This document shows, piece after piece, positions 11,022 through 21,143 of a stretch of 64,000 nucleotides of DNA (position 1 is the stretch's first letter; the number at the start of each line of letters is the position of its first letter). The DNA comes from Pontibacter russatus (GTDB lineage Bacteria; Bacteroidota; Bacteroidia; Cytophagales; Hymenobacteraceae): NCBI RefSeq assembly GCF_009931655.1, contig NZ_CP047984.1, positions 2,126,501-2,190,500 on the forward strand. Reading direction: 5' to 3'. The notes under the pieces are model-generated. The model was not told the DNA's origin, made no database searches, and was given only the letters and a program-made list of their open reading frames with translations. A program made the position numbers and the translations under genes.

Positions 11022-11060
11022 ATCAGGATTTACAGGATTGGGAAGGATGGACAGGATTTT
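11016..11060 (+). repeat. Left inverted repeat of the GxxExxY cassette
   Basis: It begins GTCTGAATCAGGATTTACAG and ends GACAGGATTTT. It pairs with 11508-11552, with 5 mismatches in 45. Confidence 0.85.
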
Positions 11061-11105
11061 ATTTTTAAATTTTTAGGATGAGAGGGTAGTTCAAATAATA
11101 CAGTA

Positions 11106-11480
11106 ATGCATTTAGACGACGTAACTTATAAGATTATAGGATGTGCGATGAACGTGCATAATACTTTGGGGAGCGGATTCCAGGAGGTAACATATCAGCG
11201 ATGCTTGGCTATCGAACTTGAAAAGGAAGGGCTAGGCTTTGAGCAGGAGAAAGAGCAGGTTATCTATTATGACGGAGCTGGAGTTGGGGGCAGACGAGCA
11301 GACTTTGTAATTGAGAACAGCATTGTGGTAGAGTTAAAAGCGTTAGTGAACCTGGAAGACATACGCCTGGCGCAGGCCAAGAATTATACAGTAGCTTATA
11401 ATTTTCCATTAGGTCTGCTGATCAACTTCGGCGCCCTCAGCCTCCATTATAAAAAATGTTCAACAATAGCTACAAATTAA
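11106..11480 (+). CDS. GxxExxY protein (PDDEXK_3-like)
   Basis: A 124-residue protein of the GxxExxY family, whose function is not established. The name-giving motif is GSGFQEVTY (G-x-x-x-E-x-x-Y form), after VHNTL. Further on, RADFVIENSIVVELKA carries the D-(x)n-E-x-K arrangement of PD-(D/E)XK nucleases, so nuclease-like chemistry is plausible. The C-terminal half (LAQAKNYTVAYNFPLGLLINFG) is typical of the family. Base composition is more AT-rich than its neighbours, and the gene sits between inverted repeats, both consistent with transfer. Confidence 0.85.
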   Translation: MHLDDVTYKIIGCAMNVHNTLGSGFQEVTYQRCLAIELEKEGLGFEQEKEQVIYYDGAGVGGRRADFVIENSIVVELKALVNLEDIRLAQAKNYTVAYNFPLGLLINFGALSLHYKKCSTIATN

Positions 11481-11507
11481 CTTCATCCTTGAATTTTACA
11501 CCCCTGG

Positions 11508-11552
11508 AAAATCCTGCACTTCCTTCCAAATGCTGTAAATCCTGATTCAGAC
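11508..11552 (-). repeat. Right inverted repeat of the GxxExxY cassette
   Basis: It ends AATCCTGATTCAGAC, the reverse complement of the left end. Immediately outside is a small palindrome, AGACAATTTGTCT (11549-11561), that overlaps the repeat end. Confidence 0.85.
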
Positions 11553-11685
11553 AATTTGTCTCAAACCTCCACATTTACCATTCTTCAGCATGACATAATT
11601 ACATACAAACCACCCAAAAGTACCACTGGTGCGTAAATTGATTGTATAGCGATTGTAAGTAAAACCAAAGGAAACAAACAAGGAT

Positions 11686-14307
11686 ATGAACTTTAACAAC
11701 TATACCATCAAAGCGCAGGAGGCCATCCAGAAGGCCACCGAGATAGCGGGCGGCAACCAGCAGCAGGCTATCGAGACCGGGCACATATTGAAGGCGATTC
11801 TCCAGACAGACGAGAACGTCACGACCTTCCTGCTGCAGAAACTGAACATCAACGGCAACATCCTCAACAGCAAGCTGGACGAAATTGTGGCCGGTTACCC
11901 GAAAGTAACGGGCGGAGGCGGCCCCTATTTAGCCAATGACGCCAATGCAGCGCTGCAGAAAGCCACCTCCTATTTGAAAGAGTTTGGCGATGAATATGTC
12001 GCCATCGAGCACATGCTGCTGGGCCTGCTGGCTGGCCGCGACAAAGTGGCTGGCCTGATGAAGGACGTAGGCTTCAACGAGAAAGACCTTAAGAAAGCCA
12101 TCAAAGAGTTACGCGGCGGCGCCAAAGTAACCGACCAGAACGCCGAGGCCAAGTACAACTCGCTGAAGCGCTACGCCAAAGACCTGAACGAGCTGGCGCG
12201 TGCCGGTAAAATTGACCCGGTGATTGGCCGTGATGAGGAGATTCGCCGCGTGCTGCAGATTCTGAGCCGCCGCACCAAGAACAACCCGGTGCTGCTGGGT
12301 GAGCCCGGCGTGGGTAAAACCGCCATTGTGGAAGGCCTGGCGCAGCGCATTGTGGCCGGCGACGTGCCCGAGAACCTGAAGTCGAAGACGCTAATGAGCC
12401 TGGACATGGGCCTGCTGGTAGCAGGTGCCAAATACAAGGGTGAGTTTGAGGAGCGCCTGAAAGCGGTAATCAAAGAAGTGATTGACGCAGAGGGCGAAAT
12501 CGTGCTTTTCATCGACGAGATTCATACCCTGATTGGCGCGGGTGCCGGTGGCGAGAGCGCCATGGATGCGGCCAACCTGCTGAAACCGGCCCTGGCGCGC
12601 GGTGAACTCCATGCAATTGGTGCGACCACGCTGAAAGAGTATCAGAAGTATATCGAGAAAGACAAGGCGCTGGAGCGGCGCTTCCAGGCGGTGATGGTGG
12701 ACGAGCCGAGCGTGCCGGATGCCATCTCTATTTTGCGCGGTATCAAAGACAAATACGAGCTGCATCACGGGGTGCGCATCAAAGACGATGCAATTATCGC
12801 TTCCGTGGAACTCTCGAACCGCTATATAACAGACCGCTTCCTGCCAGACAAGGCAATTGACCTGATGGACGAGGCGGCTGCCAAACTCCGCATCGAGATC
12901 GACTCTTTGCCAGTGGAACTGGACGAATTGCAGCGCCGCATCATGCAGCTGGAGATTGAGCGGGAAGCCATCCGCCGTGAAAATGACAAGGACAAGGAAA
13001 CAGTGCTCTCCAAAGAAATAGCCGACCTGAGTGGCAAGCGCGATGACCTGAAAGCCAAATGGCAGAACGAGAAGCAGCTCATCGAAGGGCTGCAGCACGA
13101 GAAAGAGAACATTGAGCAGTACAAACTGGAGGCCGAGCAGGCAGAGCGCTCCGGCGACTATGGCCGCGTAGCCGAGCTGCGCTACGGCAAAATTCAGGAG
13201 GCCGAAGCCAGGCTAAAGCAGTTGCAGGATCAGGTACATGAGATGCAGGGCGAAAACCCGATGCTGAAAGAAGAGGTGAACGCCGAGGATATTGCCGAGG
13301 TGGTGGCCAAATGGACAGGCATCCCGGTCAGCAAGATGCTGCAGAGCGACCGTGAGAAACTCCTGCACCTGGAGCAGGAACTGGGCAAACGCGTGGCCGG
13401 CCAGGAGGAGGCCATCGGGGCCATCTCGGATGCCGTGCGCCGCAGCCGGGCCGGCATGCAGGACCCGCGTCGCCCGATCGGCTCGTTCATCTTCCTGGGC
13501 ACCACCGGTGTGGGTAAAACAGAGCTTGCCAAGGCGCTGGCCGAGTACCTCTTCAACGACGACAACGCGATGGTGCGCATCGATATGAGTGAGTACCAGG
13601 AGCGTCATGCCGTGAGCCGCCTGATTGGCGCGCCTCCGGGATATATAGGCTACGACGAAGGGGGCCAGTTAACGGAGGCGATCCGCCGCAAGCCGTACTC
13701 GGTGGTGCTGCTCGACGAGATTGAGAAGGCGCACCCGGACGTGTTCAACATCCTGCTGCAGGTGCTCGACGACGGCCGCCTCACAGACAGCAAAGGCCGT
13801 GTGGTGAACTTCAAGAACACCATCATCATCATGACCTCGAACATCGGCTCGCACATCATCCAGAGCAATTTTGAGACGATGGATGAGTTTAACCACGAGG
13901 AGGTGATCGAGCGCACCAAGGACGAGGTGTTCGACCTGCTGAAGAAGTCGGTAAGGCCGGAGTTCCTGAACCGAATTGACGAGCTGGTGATGTTCCGTCC
14001 GCTGAGCCGTGGCGACATCCGCAAGATTGTAGATATCCAGTTCGGCCACATTCAGGACAGGCTGGAAGAAAGTGGTATACAGCTGATAGCCACCGACGAG
14101 GTGCTGGATTACCTGGGCGAGCAGGGCTTCGACCCGCAGTTCGGTGCCCGTCCGCTGAAGCGTGTGCTGCAGCGCCAGATCCTGAACGAGCTGTCGAAGG
14201 ACATCCTTTCCGGCAAGATCAGCAAGGATTCGGTGGTGGAAGCCACCCTGGAAGACGGCAGAATCAGGTTCGTGAACGTGGATGTGGAAATCCCTACAGG
14301 CGAATAA
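11686..14307 (+). CDS. clpB: ATP-dependent chaperone ClpB
   Basis: Hexameric disaggregase that works with DnaK to rescue aggregated proteins; 873 residues, full length. In order: the N-terminal double Clp-N domain (about 1-145), AAA+ domain 1 with Walker [14 protein letters not shown] near residue 205 and Walker [11 protein letters not shown], the long coiled-coil middle domain (about 410-530), then AAA+ domain 2 with [13 protein letters not shown] near residue 605 and [13 protein letters not shown]. The C-terminal D2-small domain is complete. It stands alone, with its own terminator; a heat-shock operator was not recognised upstream. Confidence 0.97.
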   Translation: MNFNNYTIKAQEAIQKATEIAGGNQQQAIETGHILKAILQTDENVTTFLLQKLNINGNILNSKLDEIVAGYPKVTGGGGPYLANDANAALQKATSYLKEFGDEYVAIEHMLLGLLAGRDKVAGLMKDVGFNEKDLKKAIKELRGGAKVTDQNAEAKYNSLKRYAKDLNELARAGKIDPVIGRDEEIRRVLQILSRRTKNNPVLLGEPGVGKTAIVEGLAQRIVAGDVPENLKSKTLMSLDMGLLVAGAKYKGEFEERLKAVIKEVIDAEGEIVLFIDEIHTLIGAGAGGESAMDAANLLKPALARGELHAIGATTLKEYQKYIEKDKALERRFQAVMVDEPSVPDAISILRGIKDKYELHHGVRIKDDAIIASVELSNRYITDRFLPDKAIDLMDEAAAKLRIEIDSLPVELDELQRRIMQLEIEREAIRRENDKDKETVLSKEIADLSGKRDDLKAKWQNEKQLIEGLQHEKENIEQYKLEAEQAERSGDYGRVAELRYGKIQEAEARLKQLQDQVHEMQGENPMLKEEVNAEDIAEVVAKWTGIPVSKMLQSDREKLLHLEQELGKRVAGQEEAIGAISDAVRRSRAGMQDPRRPIGSFIFLGTTGVGKTELAKALAEYLFNDDNAMVRIDMSEYQERHAVSRLIGAPPGYIGYDEGGQLTEAIRRKPYSVVLLDEIEKAHPDVFNILLQVLDDGRLTDSKGRVVNFKNTIIIMTSNIGSHIIQSNFETMDEFNHEEVIERTKDEVFDLLKKSVRPEFLNRIDELVMFRPLSRGDIRKIVDIQFGHIQDRLEESGIQLIATDEVLDYLGEQGFDPQFGARPLKRVLQRQILNELSKDILSGKISKDSVVEATLEDGRIRFVNVDVEIPTGE

Positions 14308-14334
14308 GCAGTATAAGGTTTGAAGTTTAGTTGT

Positions 14335-14364
14335 AAAAAGGCCGCCCGCTTGGGTGGCCTTTTT
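14335..14364 (+). terminator. Intrinsic terminator of clpB
   Basis: A 13-bp stem AAAAAGGCCGCCC / GGGTGGCCTTTTT with one G-T pair and a 4-nt loop, followed by a T-rich tract, lies 28 nt after the stop. Confidence 0.88.
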
Positions 14365-14659
14365 GTTTTAGAGCATATTTGGCTGGTGGCCATTCAGACC
14401 ACACGTTTTCAGAAGATCTCGCGGTGTCCGAAGGTCCCGCGAGTGTCTGTCTGCGTCAGAGGCTAAGGCTATATATACGCCGGACGCGCGCACGCTGCAA
14501 GATCTTTTTAGCAGAAACATCTGCTTCCCAAACACAACTCTTTTCCACTTCCGCGCTGATTCCAGAATCTTCACCGCCGACAGGATATTTCCGGCGATGA
14601 GCGGTACTGCTCCGAACTAATGCAGCCGGTTCACTTATCCCCTGCCTCTCAAACAAAAA
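14365..14659. other. Spacer between clpB and the lactonase gene
   Basis: No convincing gene. It holds the palindromic repeat at 14418-14449 and TATATA (about 14471). The rest shows no recognisable structure. Confidence 0.5.
14418..14449. repeat. CTCGCGG...GGTCCCGCGAG palindrome family, copy 2
   Basis: It reads CTCGCGGTGTCCGAAGG then TCCCGCGAGTGTCTG, the reverse complement of the copy at 1588-1620 with two substitutions. Confidence 0.65.
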
Positions 14660-14684
14660 AGCGCCAGCCACCCCGGCCGACGCT
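14660..14684 (-). terminator. Intrinsic terminator of the lactonase-family gene
   Basis: On the minus strand AGCGTCGGCC pairs with GGCTGGCGCT (two G-T pairs) around a short GC loop and is followed by a T tract, 26 nt beyond the stop. Confidence 0.7.
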
Positions 14685-14710
14685 TCGCTTATATATCCCC
14701 TGATTTCTGA

Positions 14711-15949
14711 CTACTGAAAGTCTGGCACCACCTGCACGCACACGGGCTTGCTTACCTGCGCCTCGTGGCCTGTGGCGGTCAGCTTGCCGGTTGCTTTGTC
14801 TATTTTAAACGAAGTGATGCTGTTGGAGCGCTCGTTGGCCACCAGCAGCACATTCCCGGTCAGGTCAATGGTCATGTCGCGGGGCCAGTCGCCGCCGGTG
14901 GGCACGTTCTCCACGTACGTCATTTTGCCTGTATTTTCGTCGAGGCCGTAGACCACAATGCTGTTGTGCCCGCGGTTGGAGCCATACAGGAACTTCCCGT
15001 CCGGCGATACCCGGACAGCGGCAGGGAAATTGTCTTTCCCGTAATCTGAAGGGATGGTGGGCAGCGTCTGCACCTCAGCGAACGTGCCGTTGTTACCGTC
15101 GTAGGCAAGGGCCGTCATGGTGGAGTTGAGTTCGTTTATCACGTAGGCATATTTCCCGTCCGGGTGAAACGCCATCTGGCGCGGCCCCGCGGCGGGTGCG
15201 GCGGCAAAAGCCACGGCAGGTTCCGTGGGCGTCAGGGTGCCGCTGCCGGAGTCGAGGCGGTAACCTAAAATCTTGTCAATCCCTAAATCAACAGAATAGA
15301 CATATTTGTTGTCCAGGCTTGGGGCGATATAGTGGGCGTGGGGGGCCTCCTGCCGGTCTTTGTTAGGGCCAGTGCCTTTGTGCTGCTCCACATCAGCGGC
15401 CCCGGCCAGTTGTCCGTTATCCTGGATGGGGAATGCGGCCACGTTGCCGCCCGAGTAGTTGGCCACCAGCGCCGTTTTGCCGCCTTCGCCCAGGGATATA
15501 TAACAGGGCGCTCCCCCCTTGGAGGCCACCTGGTTCAGCAGTGTCAGGTCTCCGGTTTGCTGGTCGACGGAGAAAGCGCTGACCGCTCCGCTCTTTTGCC
15601 CCTGGTAGTCGCCGGTTTCGTTCACGGCATACAAGTGTTTGCGCTGCGCATCCAGGGTCAGGAACGAGGGGTTGGCCCCGGCCTTGAAGCCGCTCACGCG
15701 GGTCAGCTCCCCGCTTTCGGGGTTCAGCTTATACAAAAAGATGCTCTCCTTGCCAGCATCGGCGTAGGTGCCTATATATACCATGGCTGTCGCTTCGTTT
15801 AGTGTCTCGGTTTCGGCGGCCGTTTCTTCCGAGGCGGCCGTATCCGGAGTATTGGAGTTACAGGCCGACAGCGCCAGCGATAAAATCAGCACGCCTGCCG
15901 TTGCTGCTTTTACAATGTTGTGCCGGGTAGGGTTGCGGGGATGCTTCAT
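14711..15949 (-). CDS. Lactonase-family lipoprotein (YbhE/Pgl-type seven-bladed beta-propeller)
   Basis: Related to 6-phosphogluconolactonase of the beta-propeller (YbhE) type, 412 residues. The N-terminus is a lipoprotein signal ending LSLALSAC, so this copy is exported and lipid-anchored, unlike the cytoplasmic pentose-phosphate enzyme. Family features are MVYIGTYADAGKESIFLYKLN at the start of the propeller, GAPCYISL, APHAHYIAPSLDNKYVYSVDLG, and AAVRVSPDGKFLYGSNRGHNSI. The acidic linker after the Cys is usual for surface lipoproteins. Its real substrate outside the cytoplasm is unclear; a true Pgl role should not be assumed. Confidence 0.85.
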   Translation of the reverse strand: MKHPRNPTRHNIVKAATAGVLILSLALSACNSNTPDTAASEETAAETETLNEATAMVYIGTYADAGKESIFLYKLNPESGELTRVSGFKAGANPSFLTLDAQRKHLYAVNETGDYQGQKSGAVSAFSVDQQTGDLTLLNQVASKGGAPCYISLGEGGKTALVANYSGGNVAAFPIQDNGQLAGAADVEQHKGTGPNKDRQEAPHAHYIAPSLDNKYVYSVDLGIDKILGYRLDSGSGTLTPTEPAVAFAAAPAAGPRQMAFHPDGKYAYVINELNSTMTALAYDGNNGTFAEVQTLPTIPSDYGKDNFPAAVRVSPDGKFLYGSNRGHNSIVVYGLDENTGKMTYVENVPTGGDWPRDMTIDLTGNVLLVANERSNSITSFKIDKATGKLTATGHEAQVSKPVCVQVVPDFQ

Positions 15950-16489
15950 GTTCTTGTTTTGGTGGTTTATATATAGGAGGACATTCAGGGCGGCAGGCTA
16001 TATATAGGTTTGATGCTCTCTGCGCTGCTTCTATCAAATTGTACTCAAAGTAAGAAATAAAGCTGTATTGTTATCAAATCCTGCCCGTATTTCCTCAGAG
16101 GGCCATATCATATATGGCTGCCCAACACGTGAATTTCGGGTTTCCGTAGTAGACAGTGCCTGCGCTGAGAATAGCTGTTCATCCCTGCGGACCCTGCTAC
16201 TTCTAAATTCCATAGCTGGTTTTGGTGCTCTCAGGGCGAGGGCATAGCATTAACTTACCATATATGGCTTCATACTGCCCGAAAAAATTTCAATAGGCTC
16301 AATTTAAGAGCTGAAGTTAGTCCTCCTAAAGCATCGGAAACAGCCTATTTGGGAGGAAAGGCTTCAGATTGAGGTGCGGTCAGCATTACTTGAAAGGATT
16401 GAGTTCCGGATTTGCGGGGCTGTTGCAAGTGTGTGGGCAAAGGCTTAATTTGCCTGCTCGTACGCCGTCACCCTTACTTTAGCTAACCT
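15950..16489. other. 540-nt spacer with no recognised gene
   Basis: Divergent spacer. It contains several TATATA or CATATATGG words near 15968, 16000, 16112 and 16260 and one short open frame near 16330-16446 without start codon or recognised family. No RNA gene or terminator was recognised. Confidence 0.5.
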
Positions 16490-17083
16490 GTGTCCTCCGT
16501 TTTCTCGACCTATATACAACTGGGCTTTCACCATATCTTCGATCTCAACGCCTACGACCACATGCTGTTCCTGCTGGCCCTGAGCGCCATCTACACGCTC
16601 AGCGACTGGCGCAAAGTCATTGCCCTGGTCACCTCCTTCACCATCGGCCACTCCGTCACGCTGGCGCTCGCCACCTTCAACATCATCCAATTCGACACAG
16701 CCCTGATTGAGTTCCTGATCCCGGTCACCATCCTGCTCACCTGCATCACCAACTTCTTCAAACTGAAGGGCGCGGCGGGCAAGCAAAATACCATCCTGTC
16801 GCTGCATAACCTGATGGCGCTGTTTTTTGGGCTGATCCACGGCATGGGCTTCTCCAACTTCCTGAAGGCGATGCTGGGGCGCAACGGCAGTATATGGCAG
16901 CAACTGCTGGCCTTCAACATCGGCATCGAGCTGGGGCAACTGCTGATTGTGGCCATCCTGCTGCTGGCCGGGGCTGTTATCTTAAATGTGTTTCATGCCA
17001 AGAAGCGCGACTGGATTATGGTGCTGTCGAGCGCGGCGGCGGGCATTGCCCTGGTTTTGATGCTGGAAACAAACATCTTTTAG
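16490..17083 (+). CDS. HupE/UreJ-family membrane protein
   Basis: Small polytopic membrane protein of 197 residues with five to six hydrophobic segments. The opening FHHIFDLNAYDHMLFLLALSAIYTL and the FTIGHSVTLALA motif, with conserved His residues in the membrane, match the HupE/UreJ_2 family, members of which are linked to nickel or cobalt uptake. No hydrogenase or urease gene is nearby, so the transported species is unknown. The start is a GTG, as no ATG is available before the conserved region. It precedes the M1 peptidase by 76 nt on the same strand. Confidence 0.8.
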   Translation: MSSVFSTYIQLGFHHIFDLNAYDHMLFLLALSAIYTLSDWRKVIALVTSFTIGHSVTLALATFNIIQFDTALIEFLIPVTILLTCITNFFKLKGAAGKQNTILSLHNLMALFFGLIHGMGFSNFLKAMLGRNGSIWQQLLAFNIGIELGQLLIVAILLLAGAVILNVFHAKKRDWIMVLSSAAAGIALVLMLETNIF

Positions 17084-17094
17084 ATCCAAATTCC

Positions 17095-17102
17095 TATATT
17101 TG
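17095..17102 (+). promoter_or_regulatory. Possible -7 box for the M1 peptidase gene
   Basis: TATATTTG matches TAnnTTTG and lies 58 nt before the ATG at 17160. A -33 TTTG was not seen. Confidence 0.35.
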
Positions 17103-17159
17103 AACTTTATGCCTGAACGAACCCCTTACTATATAACCTTACTACTTTACCCGACATCC

Positions 17160-19499
17160 ATGAGAAACCTTTTAGCAGGGTTGGCGCTGATGTGCCTGGC
17201 GGCGGGGCCGCTGACGGCGCTGGCGCAGGACACGAAATTCGCCCAGCTGGGGCAGGAACTCCCCACCCCGAACACCTACCGCACCGCCTCCGGCGCGCCC
17301 GGCCACCAGTACTGGCAGCAGCGCGCCGACTATAACATCAAGGTAGAGCTGGACGACAAGAACCAGACGCTGACCGGCTCCGAGACCGTGACCTACACCA
17401 ACAACTCGCCCGACGTGCTGCGCTACCTGTGGGTGCAGCTGGACCAGAATATCTTCGAGCCCAATTCCATGACCAACCTGACGGAGACAGCCGAGCTGGA
17501 GGACAAGATGACGCTGCAGGCGGTGGAGTACCTCACGCGCGAGGAGTTTGACGGCGGCTTTAAGATAAGCAAGGTAACGGACCGCAACGGCAAGGCCCTG
17601 AAGCACACCATCAACAACACCATGATGCGCATTGACCTGCCCGCGCCGCTGAAGCCGAACCAGAGCGTCACCTTCAACGTGGACTGGAAGAACAACATCA
17701 ACAACCAGAAGACGCTGGGCGGCCGCTCGGGCTACGAGTATTTCCCCAAAGACGACAACTACCTCTACGAGATAGCGCAGTGGTTCCCGCGCATGGCCGT
17801 GTACGACGACGTGAACGGCTGGCAGCACAAGCAGTTCCTGGGCCGGGGTGAGTTTGCCCTTCCTTTCGGCGATTACAAGGTCAGCATCACGGTGCCGGCC
17901 GACCACATTGTGGCGGGTACCGGCGAGCTGCAGAACGCCAGCCAGGTGCTGACCGCCACGCAGCAGAAGCGCTGGGCCGAGGCCGCCAAAAGCGACGACC
18001 CCGTGCTGATCGTGACGCAGGAGGAAGCCACCAGGGCCGAGCAGAACAAAGCCACAGCTAAGAAAACGTGGGTGTTTGAGGCCGAGAACGTGCGCGACTT
18101 TGCCTGGGCGAGCTCCCGCAAGTTTATATGGGATGCGATGAACGTGAATGTGGGCGGCGAAAACGTGCTGGCCATGTCGTATTACCCGAAAGAGGGGAAC
18201 CCGCTCTGGGGCCAGTACTCTACCGAGGCTGTGGCCCACACCCTCCGCACCTACTCCAAGCGCACCATCGACTACCCCTACCCCGTGGCCATATCGGTAC
18301 ACGGCCCGGTGGGCGGCATGGAGTACCCGATGATTTCCTTCAACGGCTACCGCCCCGAGGAAGACGGCACCTACGCTGACCGCACCAAGTACGGTCTTAT
18401 CTCCGTGATCATCCACGAAGTGGGCCACAACTTCTTCCCGATGATCGTGAACTCGGACGAGCGCCAGTGGACGTGGATGGACGAGGGCCTGAACACTTTC
18501 ATGCAGTACCTGTCGGAGCAGGAGTGGGAGCGCGGCTACCCCTCGCGGCGCGGCGAGCCGCAGGACATTGTGGAGTATATGAAGAGCGCCAAAAACACGC
18601 AGGTCCCCATCATGACGAACTCTGAGTCGGTGCTGCAGTTTGGCAACAACGCCTACGGCAAGCCTGCCACGGCCCTCAACATCCTGCGCGAAACTGTGAT
18701 GGGCCGCGAGCTGTTCGACTACGCCTTTAAGGAGTACGCCAACCGCTGGGCCTTCAAGCACCCGATGCCCGCCGACTTTTTCCGCACGATGGAGGACGCC
18801 TCGGGCGTGGACCTGGACTGGTTCTGGAGGGGCTGGTTCTACACCACCGACCACACCGACATCGCCCTGACCGACGTGAAATGGTACACCATCGACGCAC
18901 AGAACCCGGAGTTGGTGAACGCCCAGCGCCGCGAGCAGCTGAACAGCGAACCAAAGACGCTCTCGGAGCAGCGCAACCTGCAGGACATCCCCAAGACACT
19001 GGTGGAGAAAAAGCCGGAGCTGAAGGATTTCTACAACACCTACGACCCGCTGGCCACCACGGCCGCTGACCAGAAGCGCTACCAGACTTTCATGAAAAAC
19101 CTGACACCGGAGCAGAAGAAGGCGCTGGACTCGGGCCTCAACTTTTACGAGGTGGGCTTCCGGAACGAAGGGGGGCTGGTGATGCCGCTCGTGGTGAAGA
19201 TGACGTACGAGGACGGATCTGAGAAAGTGGTGAACATCCCGGCGGAGATATGGCGCTACGACAACAACGAGATCACGAAGGTGTTCGTGACGGAGAAGCC
19301 GGTGGTGAGCTTTACACTGGACCCGTACCTGCAGACCGCCGACACCGACCTGTCGGACAACAGCTTCCCGCGCCAGCTGGCCCCGTCGCGTTTCGAACTG
19401 TACCAGCAGCAGCGGCAGCAACAGCCCAACCCGATGCAGCAGCAGCGCAGCACTACCCGCACCGGCGGCGGTAATGGCAATGGCTCTTCGGCGCAGTAA
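17160..19499 (+). CDS. M1-family metallopeptidase, secreted
   Basis: Zinc aminopeptidase-like protein of 779 residues from the ATG at 17160. That start gives a clean signal peptide ([16 protein letters not shown] ending at LTALAQ); the upstream TTG start adds 20 residues that would spoil it. The zinc site is HEVGHN (His419, Glu420, His423) with the third ligand Glu442 in [11 protein letters not shown], 18 residues later. [11 protein letters not shown] is the substrate-binding equivalent of GAMEN. The C-terminal region after residue 600 is typical of the long Bacteroidota M1 proteins and ends in a Gln/Gly-rich tail. It probably trims peptides in the periplasm or outside the cell. Confidence 0.92.
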   Translation: MRNLLAGLALMCLAAGPLTALAQDTKFAQLGQELPTPNTYRTASGAPGHQYWQQRADYNIKVELDDKNQTLTGSETVTYTNNSPDVLRYLWVQLDQNIFEPNSMTNLTETAELEDKMTLQAVEYLTREEFDGGFKISKVTDRNGKALKHTINNTMMRIDLPAPLKPNQSVTFNVDWKNNINNQKTLGGRSGYEYFPKDDNYLYEIAQWFPRMAVYDDVNGWQHKQFLGRGEFALPFGDYKVSITVPADHIVAGTGELQNASQVLTATQQKRWAEAAKSDDPVLIVTQEEATRAEQNKATAKKTWVFEAENVRDFAWASSRKFIWDAMNVNVGGENVLAMSYYPKEGNPLWGQYSTEAVAHTLRTYSKRTIDYPYPVAISVHGPVGGMEYPMISFNGYRPEEDGTYADRTKYGLISVIIHEVGHNFFPMIVNSDERQWTWMDEGLNTFMQYLSEQEWERGYPSRRGEPQDIVEYMKSAKNTQVPIMTNSESVLQFGNNAYGKPATALNILRETVMGRELFDYAFKEYANRWAFKHPMPADFFRTMEDASGVDLDWFWRGWFYTTDHTDIALTDVKWYTIDAQNPELVNAQRREQLNSEPKTLSEQRNLQDIPKTLVEKKPELKDFYNTYDPLATTAADQKRYQTFMKNLTPEQKKALDSGLNFYEVGFRNEGGLVMPLVVKMTYEDGSEKVVNIPAEIWRYDNNEITKVFVTEKPVVSFTLDPYLQTADTDLSDNSFPRQLAPSRFELYQQQRQQQPNPMQQQRSTTRTGGGNGNGSSAQ

Positions 19500-19510
19500 A
19501 TCAACGGCAG

Positions 19511-19564
19511 CCATATATAAATCGCGCCTTCAGACCATGGTCTGAAGGCGCGATTTATATATGG
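19511..19564. terminator. Perfect 54-nt palindromic terminator with TATATA bases
   Basis: The sequence from CCATATATAAATCGCG to CGCGATTTATATATGG is an uninterrupted perfect palindrome (27-bp arms, centre CCATGG) between convergent genes. It has TATATA at the stem base in place of a T tract. One of five similar hairpins in the window. Confidence 0.8.
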
Positions 19565-19585
19565 ACCCTATCGCTGATTAAAGCC

Positions 19586-20935
19586 TTACACATCCGTGTT
19601 GTACTGTTCGAAGAACCTGCGCCGGGCGTGGTCTCCTTTCCGGACGAACGGCCGGATGATGAGGCGGGTGCCGTGCTCGTAGGTGAAGAGGCGGTACACC
19701 CAGTTGCTGAGCACCACCAGCTTGTTACGGAAGCCGACAAGGTACATGATGTGCACGAACAGCCAGATCATCCAGGCAAGGAAGCCGCTTATATGGCGGT
19801 TCTTCGGCAAATCGGCCACGGCGCGGCTTCGCCCGATAATAGCCAGCGAGCCCTTGTCGTGGTATTTGAACGGCTCCAGCGGCTCGTTCCGGATGATCCG
19901 GGTCAGATTTTTGGCCAGCAATGCGCCCTGCTGAATGGCAGGCTGCGCCACGCCCGGATGGCCCTTCGGGTACTCTTCGGTTCTCATGAAGGCGATGTCG
20001 CCGATGGCAAAGATGTCGCTGAAGCCCAGCACCTGGTTAAACTGGTTCACGCGGATGCGCCCCCGCTCCACCGCCTCCGCCGGGAGGCCATCTACCAGCG
20101 CGCCCGCCACGCCGGCAGCCCATACCAGCGTGTGCGTCCGTATCTGCTCCCCCCCCTTAAAAGTGGCCACACTGCCGTCATACGACTCCACGAGCGTGTT
20201 CAGCTTAATGATGATGCCCATCTCCTCGAGGTACTGCTTCGTTTTGGCGCTGGCCTCCGGCGACATGGGGGGCAGCACGCGGTCGAGGCCCTCCACCAGG
20301 TAGATGTTCATCTGGCTGAAATCCAGGCCGGGATAGTCCGAGGGCAGGATATACCGCTTCATCTCGGCCAGCGCCCCCGCCAGTTCCACGCCTGTCGGCC
20401 CACCGCCCACAATCACGATGTTCAGCAGGCTCTGCCTGATCTCCTCGTTCTTCGTCATGCTGGCCTGCTCGAACGACTGCAAGAGCTGGCTGCGCAGGTT
20501 CAGGGCGTCAGGGATCTGCTTGAGCGGGAAGGAGTATTTCTTGATCTGGTCGTTCCCGAAGTAATTGGACTTGGTGCCGGTGGCCACCACCAGGTAGTCG
20601 TAGGGCAGGTCGCCGATCAGCGTCGACACGGTTTTGGACTCGGGGTTGATGCCCGTCACCTTCACCAGCCGGAAGTGGAAATCCGTGTAGTCGTCGCTGC
20701 CGAACATTTTGCGCAGGGGCTCCGCGATGGAGTCGGGCTCCAGCCCGGCCGTGGCCACCTGGTACAGCAGCGGCCAGAACCCGTGGTAGTTCTGCCTGTC
20801 GAACATCACCACCTGAAACCTTTTGTTATCCAGCTTCTTGGCCAGGTTAATGCCCCCAAAGCCCCCTCCGATAATCACGACGCGGGGTTTGGTGGTAGCG
20901 GGAATGTTCAGGGAGAGTAGGTCGGTTTCGAGCAT
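19586..20935 (-). CDS. ndh: Type II NADH dehydrogenase (NDH-2)
   Basis: Single-subunit, non-proton-pumping NADH:quinone oxidoreductase of 449 residues. The FAD-binding Rossmann motif RVVIIGGGFGGINLAKKL is near residues 18-35 and the NADH-binding motif NIVIVGGGPTGVELAGALAEM follows near residue 170. AIGDIAFM and GVAQPAIQQGALLAKNL are family signatures. The C-terminal part has a hydrophobic patch (FLAWMIWLFVHIMYLVG) expected for membrane attachment. The window also encodes complex I, so the cell can reoxidise NADH with or without energy conservation. No promoter was recognised. Confidence 0.9.
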   Translation of the reverse strand: MLETDLLSLNIPATTKPRVVIIGGGFGGINLAKKLDNKRFQVVMFDRQNYHGFWPLLYQVATAGLEPDSIAEPLRKMFGSDDYTDFHFRLVKVTGINPESKTVSTLIGDLPYDYLVVATGTKSNYFGNDQIKKYSFPLKQIPDALNLRSQLLQSFEQASMTKNEEIRQSLLNIVIVGGGPTGVELAGALAEMKRYILPSDYPGLDFSQMNIYLVEGLDRVLPPMSPEASAKTKQYLEEMGIIIKLNTLVESYDGSVATFKGGEQIRTHTLVWAAGVAGALVDGLPAEAVERGRIRVNQFNQVLGFSDIFAIGDIAFMRTEEYPKGHPGVAQPAIQQGALLAKNLTRIIRNEPLEPFKYHDKGSLAIIGRSRAVADLPKNRHISGFLAWMIWLFVHIMYLVGFRNKLVVLSNWVYRLFTYEHGTRLIIRPFVRKGDHARRRFFEQYNTDV

Positions 20936-21143
20936 AGGTTTCTTCTTTAGGGTGATTTTAACCGCAGCCCCTTGCCCGGCTTGCCTGTGGCCAACCCGGG
21001 TATATATATAGGACTACCATTGGAAATAACGAAACCTGCACCGCTTAGTTTCCGGCATGCCTATATAGGTACAAGTATAGGCACAAGCCACAACCTGCGC
21101 CAGCCAAATGGCCTTCGCCCGAAACACACGAAGGCCGGAAAGG

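Larger units (their letters stand above)
11016..11552 (+). mobile_element. Candidate GxxExxY cassette with terminal inverted repeats
   Basis: A single ORF for a GxxExxY protein is enclosed by two 45-nt inverted repeats (11016-11060 and 11508-11552) that agree at 40 of 45 positions when one is reverse-complemented. The outer ends read GTCTGAATCAGGATTTACAG on each side. Weaker inverted similarity (AGGATGAG / CTTCATCCTT) extends inward. The left repeat overlaps the nfi stop codon. No transposase and no clear target duplication are visible, so mobility is inference. Confidence 0.5.

Noticed and set aside
16330..16446. Short frame ending in IEFRICGAVASVWAKA before a stop
   Set aside because: No start codon in the frame, no known family and only about 40 codons; chance is sufficient.
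17172..19514. 780-codon open frame antisense to the M1 peptidase
   Set aside because: It mirrors the GC-rich codon bias of the true gene, contains no recognisable domain, and the sense frame has signal peptide and HEXXH site.
19628..20920. 430-codon open frame antisense to ndh
   Set aside because: Antisense shadow; no domain; the sense frame is a full NDH-2.
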